Shown: piece by piece, positions 17,376 through 25,855 of the stretch
Layout of the letters: each line of letters starts with the position of its first letter
Numbering within the stretch: position 1 is the stretch's first letter
DNA from: Nonomuraea roseoviolacea subsp. carminata
GTDB taxonomy: Bacteria > Actinomycetota > Actinomycetes > Streptosporangiales > Streptosporangiaceae
Direction of reading: 5' to 3'
Length of the DNA: 64,000 nucleotides
NCBI RefSeq assembly: GCF_024172185.1
Contig: NZ_JAMZEC010000001.1
Location: forward strand, 9,585,001 to 9,649,000
The notes under the pieces: model-generated
What the model was told of the DNA's origin: nothing
Databases searched by the model: none
The model's input: only the letters and a program-made list of their open reading frames with translations
Program-made: the position numbers and the translations under genes

Positions 17376-18173
17376 ATGACGTCATCCATCCTGGTCACCG
17401 GCGGTACGGGCACCTTGGGACGCCTCGTCGTGCCGCTCCTGCGCGCGGCGGGCCACGAGGTGCGGGTGCTCAGCCGCACGGACCGCGAGGCCCGCGACGG
17501 CGTCGCGTACGTGCGGGGCGACGTGTCCACCGGCGAGGGGCTCGACGCCGCGATGCGCGGGGCCGCGACCGTGGTGCACTGCGCCGGAAGCGCCAAGGGC
17601 GACGACGACAAGGCCCGGCACCTGGTGCGGGCGGCCTCGGCCGCGGGTGCGCGGCATCTGGTGTACATCTCGGTCGTGGGCGTGGACCGGGTGCCCGTCG
17701 TCAGCGGCGTCGACCGCGCGATGTTCGGCTACTTCGCCGCCAAGCGCGCCGCCGAGCGGATCGTGGCCGAGTCGGGCATCCCGTGGACCACGCTGCGCGC
17801 CACGCAGTTCCACGACTGGGTGCTGATGACGCTGCGGCAGCTCGCGAAGCTGCCGGTGGTGCTGCCGACGTGGAGCGGGGTCCGGTTCCAGCCGGTGGAC
17901 ACCGGCGAGGTGGCCGCCCGGCTCGCGGAGCTGGCCCTGGGTGAGCCGGCCGGTCTCGTGCCCGACATCGCCGGGCCGCGCGTGCACGCGATGGAGGACC
18001 TGGCCCGCGACTACCTGCGGGCCGGGGGCAGGCGGCGGCTGGTCGTGCCCATGCGCACGCCCGGCCGGGCCGCCGCCGCGTTCCGGGAGGGCGCGAACCT
18101 CGCCCCGGACCGCGCCGTCGGCCGCCGTACCTGGGAGGAGTTCCTCGCCGCCCAGGCGCGCCACAGTCTGTGA
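17376..18173 (+). CDS. NmrA/SDR-like NAD(P)-binding protein
   Basis: 265 residues. The N-terminal nucleotide-binding motif is SILVTGGTGTLGRLVVPLL (GxxGxxG). The NmrA-like landmarks follow: RGDVSTGEGLDAAMRG, HLVYISVVGVDRV and AKRAAERIVAESGIPWTTLRAT. The protein lacks a clear YxxxK catalytic pair, as is usual for atypical SDRs. It probably acts as a redox sensor or a reductase with an unknown substrate. It is transcribed alone and ends in a strong bidirectional terminator. Confidence 0.85.
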   Translation: MTSSILVTGGTGTLGRLVVPLLRAAGHEVRVLSRTDREARDGVAYVRGDVSTGEGLDAAMRGAATVVHCAGSAKGDDDKARHLVRAASAAGARHLVYISVVGVDRVPVVSGVDRAMFGYFAAKRAAERIVAESGIPWTTLRATQFHDWVLMTLRQLAKLPVVLPTWSGVRFQPVDTGEVAARLAELALGEPAGLVPDIAGPRVHAMEDLARDYLRAGGRRRLVVPMRTPGRAAAAFREGANLAPDRAVGRRTWEEFLAAQARHSL

Positions 18174-18191
18174 AGGGGCGGCGGGACGCGC

Positions 18192-18224
18192 GGGCGGCCG
18201 GCGGCGGGACGCCGCCGGCCGCCC
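18192..18224. terminator. Bidirectional terminator between convergent genes
   Basis: GGGCGGCCGGCGGC and GCCGCCGGCCGCCC form a perfect 14-bp stem with the 5-base loop GGGAC. It sits between the convergent NmrA-like and Vgb-like genes. Confidence 0.8.
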
Positions 18225-18268
18225 CCGACGTCCGCTGAGCGACGGGCGTCGGGGCGTGGCGACGGGCG

Positions 18269-19384
18269 TCAGGGGGTGATGACGGCGAGCTTGTCGACGT
18301 AGTCCAGGGTGGCCCACAGGTTGTCGTCGGAGCCGACGGCGAGCTGGAACGGTCCCGCGATCGAGGTCGGGGTCGGGTACTCGCTGACCGTCCCCGAGGT
18401 GGTCACGCTGGCGATGTTGCTGCCGACCTGCTCGGCGAACCACAGGTTGTCGTCCGGCCCGAGCGTGATGCCCCACGGAAAGCTGTCGGGGTCGCCGACG
18501 GAGTACTCGGTGAAGCTGCCCGAGGTGGTCACCTTGCCGACCCGGCCGGCTCCGTCGGTGTACCAGAGGTTGCCGTCGGGGCCGGTGACGATGCCGATCG
18601 GCATCGCGTCGTTGCTGGGCGCGGCGTACTCGGTGACCGTCCCGCTGGTCGTCATCTTCGCCACGCCCTGGGCCAGCGCCTGGGTGAACCAGAGCTTGCC
18701 GTCCGGGCCCGTGGTGATCAGGCAGGGGTACGCGCCCGAGGTCGGCAGGCTGAACTCGGTGATGCTGCCGCTGGTGGTGATGCGGCCGATCTTGTTGGCG
18801 TCGATCTCGGTGAACCACAGGGCGTCGTCGGGGCCGACGGTGATGCCCCACGGGTAGGCGTTCTCGGTGGGCAGCTCGTACTCGGTGATGCTGCCGCTGG
18901 TGGTGATGCGGCCGATCCGGTTGCCGATCGCCTCGGTGAACCACAGGGCGCCGTCCGGGCCGGTGGTGATGTGCGCCGGCTCGGAGACCGCGTTGGGCAG
19001 CGAGTACTCGGTGAACAGCCCGCCGGTGGTCACCTTGGCGACCTTGTTGGCGTAGTTCTCGGTGAACCACAGGTTGTCGTCCGGCCCGCTGGTGATGCCG
19101 ACCGGCGTGGCCGGGCTCGTCGTGATGGAGATCTCGCTGATCGACGGGGTGCGCAGGGCGTGCGCGCGCCGCTCGGCGCGCGGGCTGGGGTTGGCCGGCG
19201 GGTACTTGCAGCGGATGTGCCGGTGCCCCGGCATGCGCTTGAGCGTCAGGCACAGCTTCACCCACGGGCGCAGGTGCGTGTTCGGGCTCGGCGGGTCGGC
19301 CGACGCGGAGGCGGGCAGGCCGGACCCGGCGAGCAGCGCCAGGGCCGCGAGCGGGGAGGCGACGAATCGACTGCGGAAAGGCAT
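18269..19384 (-). CDS. Secreted seven-bladed Vgb-like beta-propeller
   Basis: 371 residues with a Sec signal peptide (MPFRSRF..., cleavage near ASA-D at about residue 30). About 270 residues of propeller then carry seven P-D-x-x-L-W-F-T-type blade motifs (for example GPDDNLWFTE, GPDGALWFTE, GPDDALWFTE). Each is followed by a (I/V)T(T)SG-x-(I/V)TEY strand. This is the fold of virginiamycin B (streptogramin) lyase. The intracellular antibiotic-inactivating Vgb depends on active-site histidines; this propeller contains a single His (in EPAHITTG). A secreted binding or scaffold role is therefore as likely as lyase activity. Confidence 0.82.
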   Translation of the reverse strand: MPFRSRFVASPLAALALLAGSGLPASASADPPSPNTHLRPWVKLCLTLKRMPGHRHIRCKYPPANPSPRAERRAHALRTPSISEISITTSPATPVGITSGPDDNLWFTENYANKVAKVTTGGLFTEYSLPNAVSEPAHITTGPDGALWFTEAIGNRIGRITTSGSITEYELPTENAYPWGITVGPDDALWFTEIDANKIGRITTSGSITEFSLPTSGAYPCLITTGPDGKLWFTQALAQGVAKMTTSGTVTEYAAPSNDAMPIGIVTGPDGNLWYTDGAGRVGKVTTSGSFTEYSVGDPDSFPWGITLGPDDNLWFAEQVGSNIASVTTSGTVSEYPTPTSIAGPFQLAVGSDDNLWATLDYVDKLAVITP

Positions 19385-19597
19385 GACATCCTTCCAGATC
19401 GAAGAGAGAGAACGCGGGGCTGCGGACAGGACGGTCGCGTGGTGAGGAGCCGTCCCGCCGACGGCCCGGTGGCCGAGAAAAGGAATTCCGCCCGGCGCTC
19501 CGAATGATCCTGCGCGCGCCGCCGTCCCTTAGCGGCCTTTTCACCAGTGGCGGGTCACGTCTCCCTCAATTCATCGGCTGAACGGCCCGCGACGTGG

Positions 19598-20152
19598 TCA
19601 GGCCACCGAATGGGTGATGGTCCCCGTGTAGACGCCCGAGATCGCGCCCTGCGGAACGCTGACGACGATCGTGGGCTGCCAGCTCGTGGAGGTGACGATC
19701 GGGCCCTTGCTCGCCCGGAAGGCGACAGCCGGGATGCTCAGGGCGACGCGCTGCGCGGCCGTGGCCTGTCCGGGCGTGCGGGTGCCGGTGCCGGTCTGCG
19801 CGGTGGTCGGGCCGGACCAGTAGGCGATGTTGGCCTTCGTGATGGTCTCCAGACCGGAGCCGCTGCCGGTGGTGAAGTCCGTGGCGGACACGGTCGCGGT
19901 CCAGCTGCGGTTGCCCGACCGGCTGTCGTTGACGGTGACCGTGCCGAGCGAGGCGCTGATGCTGCCGCCCCGGCTGCCGGTGCCCAGGCTCGCGGTGGTG
20001 GGCACGATGATCTCCAGCGGGTGCTCGGCGCGCGCCGCGACCGTCGCGTGGACGGCCATGCTCACCTCGGCACGGGCGCCGGGAACGGCCGGTCCGTACG
20101 CCAGGGCGACGGGGATCACCAGCGCGTGGATGACGGCGGCCGCTTTCCTCAC
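19598..20152 (-). CDS. Secreted WxL-like protein A
   Basis: 184 residues from a GTG with GAGGAG eight bases upstream, beginning with a signal peptide ending GARA-E. The mature domain is a beta-rich unit with RSWTATVSATDFTTG in the middle, and it ends SWQPTIVVSVP, GVYTGTITHSVA. This resembles the C-terminal architecture of Firmicute WxL domains (W-x-V-x-V...F, ending aGtYtgtithtL), although the exact W-x-L motif is replaced. It is about 40% identical by eye to the protein encoded divergently at 20509. It is probably a cell-surface or wall-associated protein. Confidence 0.7.
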   Translation of the reverse strand: MRKAAAVIHALVIPVALAYGPAVPGARAEVSMAVHATVAARAEHPLEIIVPTTASLGTGSRGGSISASLGTVTVNDSRSGNRSWTATVSATDFTTGSGSGLETITKANIAYWSGPTTAQTGTGTRTPGQATAAQRVALSIPAVAFRASKGPIVTSTSWQPTIVVSVPQGAISGVYTGTITHSVA

Positions 20153-20508
20153 GTGGCGACTCCTCGGGTCTCTCGTCCGGCGGGGCTGGAAGGGCCGAAG
20201 GAATCCTAGATCGAGAACGGCGCGGCACGTCGGCGGGCCGTGCTTTCAGGAGGCAAATTCACCGCCAACGCAGCGCATTCACGATGTAGTGGCCGGAGAA
20301 TCGGGTATCGCCCTTCATTCGGTCGCCGATCGACCCGGGAATCGCCTTTCGAAGCGCACGCACGACCTTTTTCGGAGAACCGTCAGATCACGGCAAAAAG
20401 TCGCCAGTCACCGCGCGGGGTCACGTTCCGGACTCTCCGGTCACGCGCAGAATGTGGCTCCGTGTGTCGGGCCCCGCGGTCTGGGGCGCTTCTTCGAAGG
20501 GATCGGCA
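20153..20508. other. Divergent intergenic region of the WxL-like genes
   Basis: This 356-base, relatively AT-rich spacer separates the divergent WxL-like genes and must contain their promoters. No gene, clear -35/-10 pair or known RNA element was recognised. The ribosome site GAAGGGA for the right-hand gene lies at 20496-20502. Confidence 0.5.
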
Positions 20509-21084
20509 GTGTTCAAGAGCCGTTACGGTGCCCTGTGGGCAGCCGCCGCCGTGGTGACCGTCACCACGGTGGCCGCGCAGCCCGCCCGGGCCGATACCTG
20601 CGCCGCGTCGACGACGTGTTCCACGACGGTGCTCTTCACCGTCAGCTCCGGCGCCGGCCTGCAGATCACGGTGCCCGACGGACCGGTCAGCGTCGGCACC
20701 GGCACTCCGGGCGGCAGCATCAGCGGGACGATGGGCACGGTGACCGTGTCGGACCAGCGGACCGCGCTGACGGCCACCTGGGTGGCTCAGGTGTCGGCCA
20801 GCGACTTCACCACCGGCGGCGGCACGCCGGCCGAGACCATCGCCAACAGCAGGATCAGCTACTGGTCCGGCCCCGCGACCGCCACCACCGGCACGGGCAC
20901 CTTCGTCCCCGGCCAGACCAACGCCGCCTCGGCGGTCGTGCTGGACCAGGTCCGCGTCGCGTTCAGCAAGACCACCGGCTCGGGCAACAACTCGGCCTCC
21001 TGGGTACCGACCATCGTGGTCGACGTCCCGGCCCAGGCCGTGGCCGGCACCTACACCGGGACGGTGAGACACTCCGTTGCCTAG
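20509..21084 (+). CDS. Secreted WxL-like protein B
   Basis: 191 residues from a GTG at 20509. GAAGGGA lies upstream, and a signal peptide follows (FKSRYGALWAAAAVV..., cleavage near ARA-D). The mature domain parallels protein A: TPGGSISGTMGTVTVSD, ATWVAQVSASDFTTGGG, ISYWSGPATATTGTGTF, and the closing GTYTGTVRHSVA. Two Cys pairs near the mature N-terminus (TCAASTTCS) could form a disulfide. Its stop overlaps the TTG start of the DUF916-like gene by 8 bases, so the two are translationally coupled. This mirrors the WxL-DUF916 pairing of Firmicutes. Confidence 0.7.
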   Translation: MFKSRYGALWAAAAVVTVTTVAAQPARADTCAASTTCSTTVLFTVSSGAGLQITVPDGPVSVGTGTPGGSISGTMGTVTVSDQRTALTATWVAQVSASDFTTGGGTPAETIANSRISYWSGPATATTGTGTFVPGQTNAASAVVLDQVRVAFSKTTGSGNNSASWVPTIVVDVPAQAVAGTYTGTVRHSVA

Positions 21085-22117
21085 CCACCCCCTCGTCCGA
21101 GCAGCGCTGGCCACCCTCCTCGCGCTCGCCTCGCTCGGGACGTGGGCGGCGCCGCCGGCCACCGCGGCCGGCCGCGGGAGCGCGGGCGACAACGACGCGG
21201 CGGGCGGGAGCACCATCGGCATCAGGCTTGTCGAGGTGCCCGCCAGCCGCGTCGCCGACCCGCGCGCCCAGCGCTACATCGTCGACCACGTCAATCCCGG
21301 CACCACCTTCACCCGGCGCTTCGAGGTCGTCACCGACGCGACCCGCCCCGTCCGCGCGCGGTTGTACACGGGCGCCGCGGGCATCGAGAGGGGCCGCTTC
21401 ACGTTCGCGCCCTTCGGCTCGGCGAACGAGCTCAGCTCGTGGATCACGCTGGACCGCTCCAGGATCCGCCTCAGACCGGGCGGCCGCGCGGAGGTGAAGG
21501 CCACCGTCCGCGTGCCGGAGAAGGCCACGGAGGGCGAGCGGTACGCCGTCATCTGGGCGGAGGTGTCCTCCTCCGACCCGGGCCCGAAGGGCAATGTCGC
21601 CCTGGTCAACCGGGTCGGCATCCGCGCCTACCTGGACGTCGGCCCTGGCGGGGAGCTGCCGTCCGACTTCGAGATCGGCGAGATCGTGCCGCGGCGGACC
21701 GCGGAGGGCGCGCCGTCGATCGTCGCGGACGTCGCCAACACCGGCCACCGGGCCGTGGACCTCGAAGGGCAGGTGACGTTGTCCGGCGGGCCGAGCTCGC
21801 TGAGCGCGGGGCCGTTCCCCATCGAGCGCGGCACGACCCTGGCGCCCGGCGACCGCGGCCGCATCACCGTGGTCCTCGGCGAGGACCTGCCGAACGGCCC
21901 GTGGCAGTTCCGGTTCGCGCTGCGCAGCGGGGAGATCAGGCGGACCGCGACGGGGACCCTGTCGTTCCCGGCCCAGGCCGGCGCCATCGGCCTGGCCGCC
22001 AGCCTGGACTCGCCGCTGGGGTGGGGGCTGGCCGCGTCGGGGGCGCTGGCGATCCTCGCCATGGGCGCCGCCCTCCTGGTCCGCCGGCATCTGAGACGCC
22101 GCCGGACGCCCGCCTGA
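21077..22117 (+). CDS. DUF916/WxL-partner-like membrane-anchored protein
   Basis: 346 residues from a TTG at 21077, giving a proper signal peptide (MPSHPLVRAALATLLALASLGTW). An immunoglobulin-like domain starts GIRLVEVPASRVADPRAQRYIV. It continues NPGTTFTRRFEVV and VRARLYTGAAGIERGRF, as in DUF916 (peptidoglycan-binding partner of WxL proteins). A second beta domain of DUF3324 type spans about residues 190-295. A single C-terminal membrane helix and a basic tail (RRHLRRRRTPA) then anchor it. It most likely holds or presents the coupled WxL-like protein at the cell envelope. Confidence 0.75.
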   Translation: MPSHPLVRAALATLLALASLGTWAAPPATAAGRGSAGDNDAAGGSTIGIRLVEVPASRVADPRAQRYIVDHVNPGTTFTRRFEVVTDATRPVRARLYTGAAGIERGRFTFAPFGSANELSSWITLDRSRIRLRPGGRAEVKATVRVPEKATEGERYAVIWAEVSSSDPGPKGNVALVNRVGIRAYLDVGPGGELPSDFEIGEIVPRRTAEGAPSIVADVANTGHRAVDLEGQVTLSGGPSSLSAGPFPIERGTTLAPGDRGRITVVLGEDLPNGPWQFRFALRSGEIRRTATGTLSFPAQAGAIGLAASLDSPLGWGLAASGALAILAMGAALLVRRHLRRRRTPA

Positions 22118-22215
22118 GGCGCGCGTCGTCGGCGTGGTACATCCGCCGCGGCCCGGGTACGGATCCGTTTGTCAGGTGCCGCGGGGGATCTCCGAGTCTT
22201 GGAGTGGAGGCACTG

Positions 22216-22452
22216 ATGGATCCGTCGACCCAGGAAACCGGTGCGGTCACAGGGACCAAGGACAAGGACTACAACCTCATCTGGTTCGTCGAGCAGTGTC
22301 TGAGCAACGCGCTGCGGCTGGAGACCTACATCTCCGACGCCGAGCGGAACGGCGACACCGAGCTCGCGGACTTCTTCCGGAGGGCTCAGGGCGAGAGCCG
22401 CAAGGGCGCCGAGCAGGGCAAGGAGCACCTGCGGCGGCGGCTGGCCGGCTGA
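22216..22452 (+). CDS. Conserved small helical protein, 78 residues
   Basis: ATG at 22216 with GGAGG a few bases before it. After a short Thr/Lys-rich start (DPSTQETGAVTGTKDKDYN) the protein is one long amphipathic helix set: LIWFVEQCLSNALRLETYI, DAERNGDTELADFFRRAQ, GESRKGAEQGKEHLRRRL. The pattern resembles small actinobacterial proteins of unknown function. The spacing of aromatic and charged residues recalls four-helix ferritin-like fragments. No catalytic motif is visible. A terminator hairpin follows, separating it from the RiPP-like operon downstream. Confidence 0.75.
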   Translation: MDPSTQETGAVTGTKDKDYNLIWFVEQCLSNALRLETYISDAERNGDTELADFFRRAQGESRKGAEQGKEHLRRRLAG

Positions 22453-22494
22453 CCGCCCGGCCGACCGGCCGATCGGCCGATCGCGAGGGCGCGG

Positions 22495-22523
22495 GGCGTC
22501 TCCCCAGGTGACCGGGAGGCGCC
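22495..22523 (+). terminator. Terminator before the Nif11-like operon
   Basis: GGCG-T-CTCCC pairs with GGGAG-G-CGCC around a 9-base loop, 42 bases after the stop of the 78-residue protein gene. Confidence 0.55.
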
Positions 22524-22739
22524 ACGCGCCCGGGGCCGCGGCGGGCTGCTCGCGGCGAGCTGCGGCGGAGCGAGCGGTCGCGCCTGAAATCCGGCGCGAA
22601 CGACTGAACCGCCTTTTTCAAGATTTCGAAATCCAGAACGCCCCTCTTATTGGAACCCCAGCTTTGTCCGCATATGGACATTGACACCGGCACGCGATGA
22701 GTCGAGCCTGAGGGAACACGGGACCAATAGGGGGGTCAC
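22524..22739 (+). promoter_or_regulatory. Promoter/leader region of the Nif11-like RiPP operon
   Basis: GC content drops sharply between about 22600 and 22700. A consensus -35 hexamer TTGACA lies at 22681-22686, but the region 17-18 bases downstream has no good -10, so use of this exact site is uncertain. The ribosome site AGGGGGG sits at 22729-22735, just before the ATG at 22740. Confidence 0.4.
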
Positions 22740-23003
22740 ATGGCATCACGCGACGACGCCGTCGACCGTGTCCGCACAGCGCTGAACTTCATCGACCAAT
22801 GTCTCGAATCCCCGGAACGGCAGGCGAAACTCGACCGGCTGCAGACCTTCGAGGAGGTCCGCCGGTACGCCGCCGAAGAAGGATTCGAGCTGGAGCACAC
22901 CGCGTTCGCCGAGGCCATGAAGATCGCGGTCGACCAGTCGCTGGAACGCTCCGGCATCCCCGAATGGATCCGGCATCGCGTCCACGCGCCCGTGCATGAC
23001 TGA
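22740..23003 (+). CDS. Nif11-like leader / putative RiPP precursor
   Basis: 87 residues, first gene of a four-gene operon. ALNFIDQCLESPERQAKLDRL followed by QTFEEVRRYAAEEGFEL and TAFAEAMK follows the Nif11/NHLP leader pattern: a helix, 'L..a.t.eel...A.e.GFe', then a second helix. The segment after the leader (SGIPEWIRHRVHAPVHD) is short and has Trp, His and Arg but no Cys or Ser cluster. If it is the core, the modification is unlikely to be lanthionine- or azole-type. The stop overlaps the next start by 8 bases. It could alternatively be a stand-alone leader-like chaperone. Confidence 0.6.
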   Translation: MASRDDAVDRVRTALNFIDQCLESPERQAKLDRLQTFEEVRRYAAEEGFELEHTAFAEAMKIAVDQSLERSGIPEWIRHRVHAPVHD

Positions 23004-23658
23004 ACGCACGGGCCCGGCGCGCATTTCCGACGCGGCGCTGCCGCCGGAATTCTTCCTGCGCGTCATGGACGACTATTACGCCGACCCCGGAGAGGTCCGT
23101 GATTTCGCCCTCGCGGCGGAATTCGCGAAACCGTTCACCGGGTCGTGGGCGGGAACGCATTCTCTGCAGCGGCACCCGCGGACCGCCGAGGTCTTCCACG
23201 AGCTCGCCCGTCGGACGGGAATTCCCGGAAAACCGAACTGGGACGAGATCGAGCGGTCCCGCCTTTTCTGGGGCCGCCCGTCGGCGGGTGTGTTCGCGCT
23301 CCTCCTCGACGGGCAGCGCGACTCGATCCACGCCCACAAGCGGACGGGCCGCTGGGCGGCGGTCTGCTACCTCAGTGCCCCGGGCGACTGCGCGGCGCGC
23401 GAGGGGCTGCGGCTGTTCCGTCACCGCCCGACCGGGGCCTTCTCCTGCGCGGGGGCGTCGCGCGAGCAACTGCTGCGCTTCCGCGCGGACGCGGCCGATC
23501 CCACCCGGTGGGATCTGGTTCATGTCATCGAGATGCGCTTCAACAGGATGGTGCTGTTCGACGGGCAGTACTTCCACGCGGCCTCCGACGGGTTCGGCGA
23601 GGACACCCGGACCGGGCGCCTGGCGCAGCTGTTCGCCATCGACTTCGACCAGTCGTAG
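22996..23658 (+). CDS. DUF6445-type putative 2OG-Fe(II) oxygenase
   Basis: 220 residues. The start DDYYADPGEVRDFALAAEF, the middle RTGRWAAVCYLSAP and EGLRLFRHRPTG, and the end MRFNRMVLFDGQYFHAASDGFG, RTGRLAQLFAIDF match the DUF6445 layout, a prolyl-hydroxylase-like double-stranded beta-helix. The expected metal-binding H-x-D is not obvious: the position reads SIHAHKRTG. The distal His (YFHAAS) and the 2OG-binding Arg (TGRLAQ) are present. It is encoded between the Nif11-like protein and the radical SAM enzyme, so it probably oxidises the peptide or an attached residue. The catalytic status is uncertain. Confidence 0.65.
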   Translation: MTERTGPARISDAALPPEFFLRVMDDYYADPGEVRDFALAAEFAKPFTGSWAGTHSLQRHPRTAEVFHELARRTGIPGKPNWDEIERSRLFWGRPSAGVFALLLDGQRDSIHAHKRTGRWAAVCYLSAPGDCAAREGLRLFRHRPTGAFSCAGASREQLLRFRADAADPTRWDLVHVIEMRFNRMVLFDGQYFHAASDGFGEDTRTGRLAQLFAIDFDQS

Positions 23659-23725
23659 ACCGTGTCGCAGACCCGCGTCGTGGACCCGTCACGGCGCGGG
23701 CGCGTCCGCGCAGCGGAAGGCTCAC

Positions 23726-25855
23726 ATGGCCACACTCGATCTCGTGTTCCCGCCCCTGACCGGGGCGAACTACCCGTACCTGAGCACCGCGGTGCTCAAG
23801 GCGTACGTGCGGCAGGAGTCCCGGCACGAGGTCGGGCAGGCGGACCTGAACCTGCGCTACATCCGGCACCTGCTCACCCCGGAGGCCGTCCGCGAGCGGG
23901 TGGCCGCGGCGGAGACGACGGCCCGCGCGCTGGAGAGGCGCAGCCTCACCGGCCGCGAGGCGTTCCACCTCCAGCACTGCCTCGACGTCGCGGGCCGGGG
24001 CCCGGCGGTCGCGGACCTCCTGCCGGCGGCGCTGCGGGCCGTCCGCACGGCCGCCGCCGTCAACGACGCCACGGAGATGGCCGTCGCCGACACCGTCATC
24101 GCCGAGGCGCTGTCCGCCGCCACCGTGGACCGCCCACCCGACCAGCTCAACCTCGTCGACCCGGTCTTCGCCGCCTCGGCGGCCGACCCCCGGGAGCTGC
24201 GCGCGGCGCTCGCCCGGGACGACTGCCCGTTCATGGCCGCCTACGACCGGCTCGTCGCCCCCGGCGAGCTCCTCGCGGACGTCGTCGGGATCTCCGTCGT
24301 CTACCGCGGGCAGGTCTATCCCGCGCTCGCCCTGGCCAGATGGCTGCGGCTGCGACGGCCGGGGGCGCGGATCCTGCTCGGCGGCCCCTTCTTCACCTCC
24401 CACCGCGACCGGCTGCGGCACCACCCATGGCTGTTCGACCTGGTCGACGCGTTCGTCGTCTACGAGGGCGAACGGCCGCTCGTCTCCTACCTCGACCACC
24501 TGGACACCGGGGAGTCCCTCGACGGCATCCCCGGGCTGATCTTCCGCCGGGACGGCCACGTGCGGCAGACCGGGATGCCCAGGCCCGTGGCCGCCAAGGA
24601 CCTGCCGACTCCGGACTTCGACGGCCTCCCCCTCCGCGACTACCTGATGCCCGCCCCCGTGCTGCCGCTGCTGGCGTCGCGCGGCTGCTACTGGAACTGC
24701 GCCTTCTGCACCCACCACCACATCTACGGCGACAGCTACCGGGTGCGCCCGGTGGAGCTCATCGGCCGTGACCTGGCCACGCTCGCCGAGAGGCACGGCT
24801 GCCGGCACGTCTACTTCGTCGACGAGTCGATGTCGCCGAAGCTGCTGCGGCACATCTCCCGCGCCATCACGCAGTCGGGAGCGGACCTGCGGTGGGGGTG
24901 CGAGACGCGGATGGAGAGGTCCCTGACGCGCGACGACTTCCGGCTCGCCCACGAGTCCGGCTGCCGGGTGCTGTCGTTCGGGATGGAGTCGGCCAACCAG
25001 CGGGTCCTCGACCTCATGAACAAGGGCATCTCCGTCGCCACGATCGAGCGCGTCATCGGCGACTGCGCGGAGGTCGGGATCAAGGCGCACGTCATGTGCA
25101 TCATCGGCTTCCCCGGCGAGACGGAGGAGGAGGCCCAGGAGACGATCGACTTCACCGCGGCCCACCGTTCGCGTATCGACCTGCTCGACTTCTCCGTCTT
25201 CTGCCTGAACCGGCACTCGCCCATCGAGCGCTCGCCCGACACGTTCGGCGTCACGGCGATCCGGGAGCTCGTCCCGGGGCACGACTTCGAGGAGCGGCTC
25301 GCGTACGAGGTGAAGGCCGGCCTCGACCGCTCCCGCGCCTACGACGTCTGGGAGCGGGCGGTGGCGTCGGAGCACTTCGCCGCCATCCGCTCCAGGTGCG
25401 GCCACGCCCAGCGCGAACGCTTCCTGTTCGGCGACGACCCGCCCGCCGCCGCGGGGACGGGCGAGCTGCGGGAGGCGGTGACGCTCCGCCCGGCGCGGGC
25501 GCTGCCGGTCTGGCATGACGTCGCGCGGCTGCGTGAGCACTCCCGGGCGTTCGCCGCCCGGCGTGGCCGCGCGCTCAGCGTGGACGGCGTCGCCTTCTCC
25601 GAGAGCTGGCGGCTCCTCGACGCCGTCCGGCGCCTGCGTCCCCGGGACTCCGCCGGCTACCTGGTGTTCCGGCCGTCCTCCTGGACGGACGTCGAGCTGC
25701 CCGGGCCGCTCGTGTCGCTGGCGGCGTCGCTCGCCGCCGACCGGTCCCCGGCCGCGGTGGCGAAGCAGCTCGACGCGCTCCTTCTGCCCGGTTCGGGGCG
25801 AGCCCTGCCCGGTCCGGGACGAGCGGCCGAGGAGGGAGGGCGGCCCGTCTGCTGA
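23726..25855 (+). CDS. B12-binding-domain radical SAM enzyme
   Basis: 709 residues. An N-terminal region of about 310 residues contains a cobalamin-binding-type Rossmann section (DVVGISVVYRGQVYPALALARWL, ARILLGGPFFT, FVVYEGERPL). The radical SAM core then starts at SRGCYWNCAFC, with C321, C325 and C328 as the CX3CX2C cluster ligands. FVDESMS, FGMESANQRVLDLMNKG and GIKAHVMCIIGFPGETEEEA are typical of this class. The C-terminal 170 residues are an extra domain with no clear family. B12 radical SAM enzymes methylate or rearrange unreactive carbons. The operon context suggests a peptide substrate. Its stop overlaps the next gene. Confidence 0.9.
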   Translation: MATLDLVFPPLTGANYPYLSTAVLKAYVRQESRHEVGQADLNLRYIRHLLTPEAVRERVAAAETTARALERRSLTGREAFHLQHCLDVAGRGPAVADLLPAALRAVRTAAAVNDATEMAVADTVIAEALSAATVDRPPDQLNLVDPVFAASAADPRELRAALARDDCPFMAAYDRLVAPGELLADVVGISVVYRGQVYPALALARWLRLRRPGARILLGGPFFTSHRDRLRHHPWLFDLVDAFVVYEGERPLVSYLDHLDTGESLDGIPGLIFRRDGHVRQTGMPRPVAAKDLPTPDFDGLPLRDYLMPAPVLPLLASRGCYWNCAFCTHHHIYGDSYRVRPVELIGRDLATLAERHGCRHVYFVDESMSPKLLRHISRAITQSGADLRWGCETRMERSLTRDDFRLAHESGCRVLSFGMESANQRVLDLMNKGISVATIERVIGDCAEVGIKAHVMCIIGFPGETEEEAQETIDFTAAHRSRIDLLDFSVFCLNRHSPIERSPDTFGVTAIRELVPGHDFEERLAYEVKAGLDRSRAYDVWERAVASEHFAAIRSRCGHAQRERFLFGDDPPAAAGTGELREAVTLRPARALPVWHDVARLREHSRAFAARRGRALSVDGVAFSESWRLLDAVRRLRPRDSAGYLVFRPSSWTDVELPGPLVSLAASLAADRSPAAVAKQLDALLLPGSGRALPGPGRAAEEGGRPVC

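Noticed and set aside
18269..19384. Streptogramin-resistance gene call
   Set aside because: The protein is secreted and has too few His residues in the propeller, so only the fold, not the resistance function, is supported.
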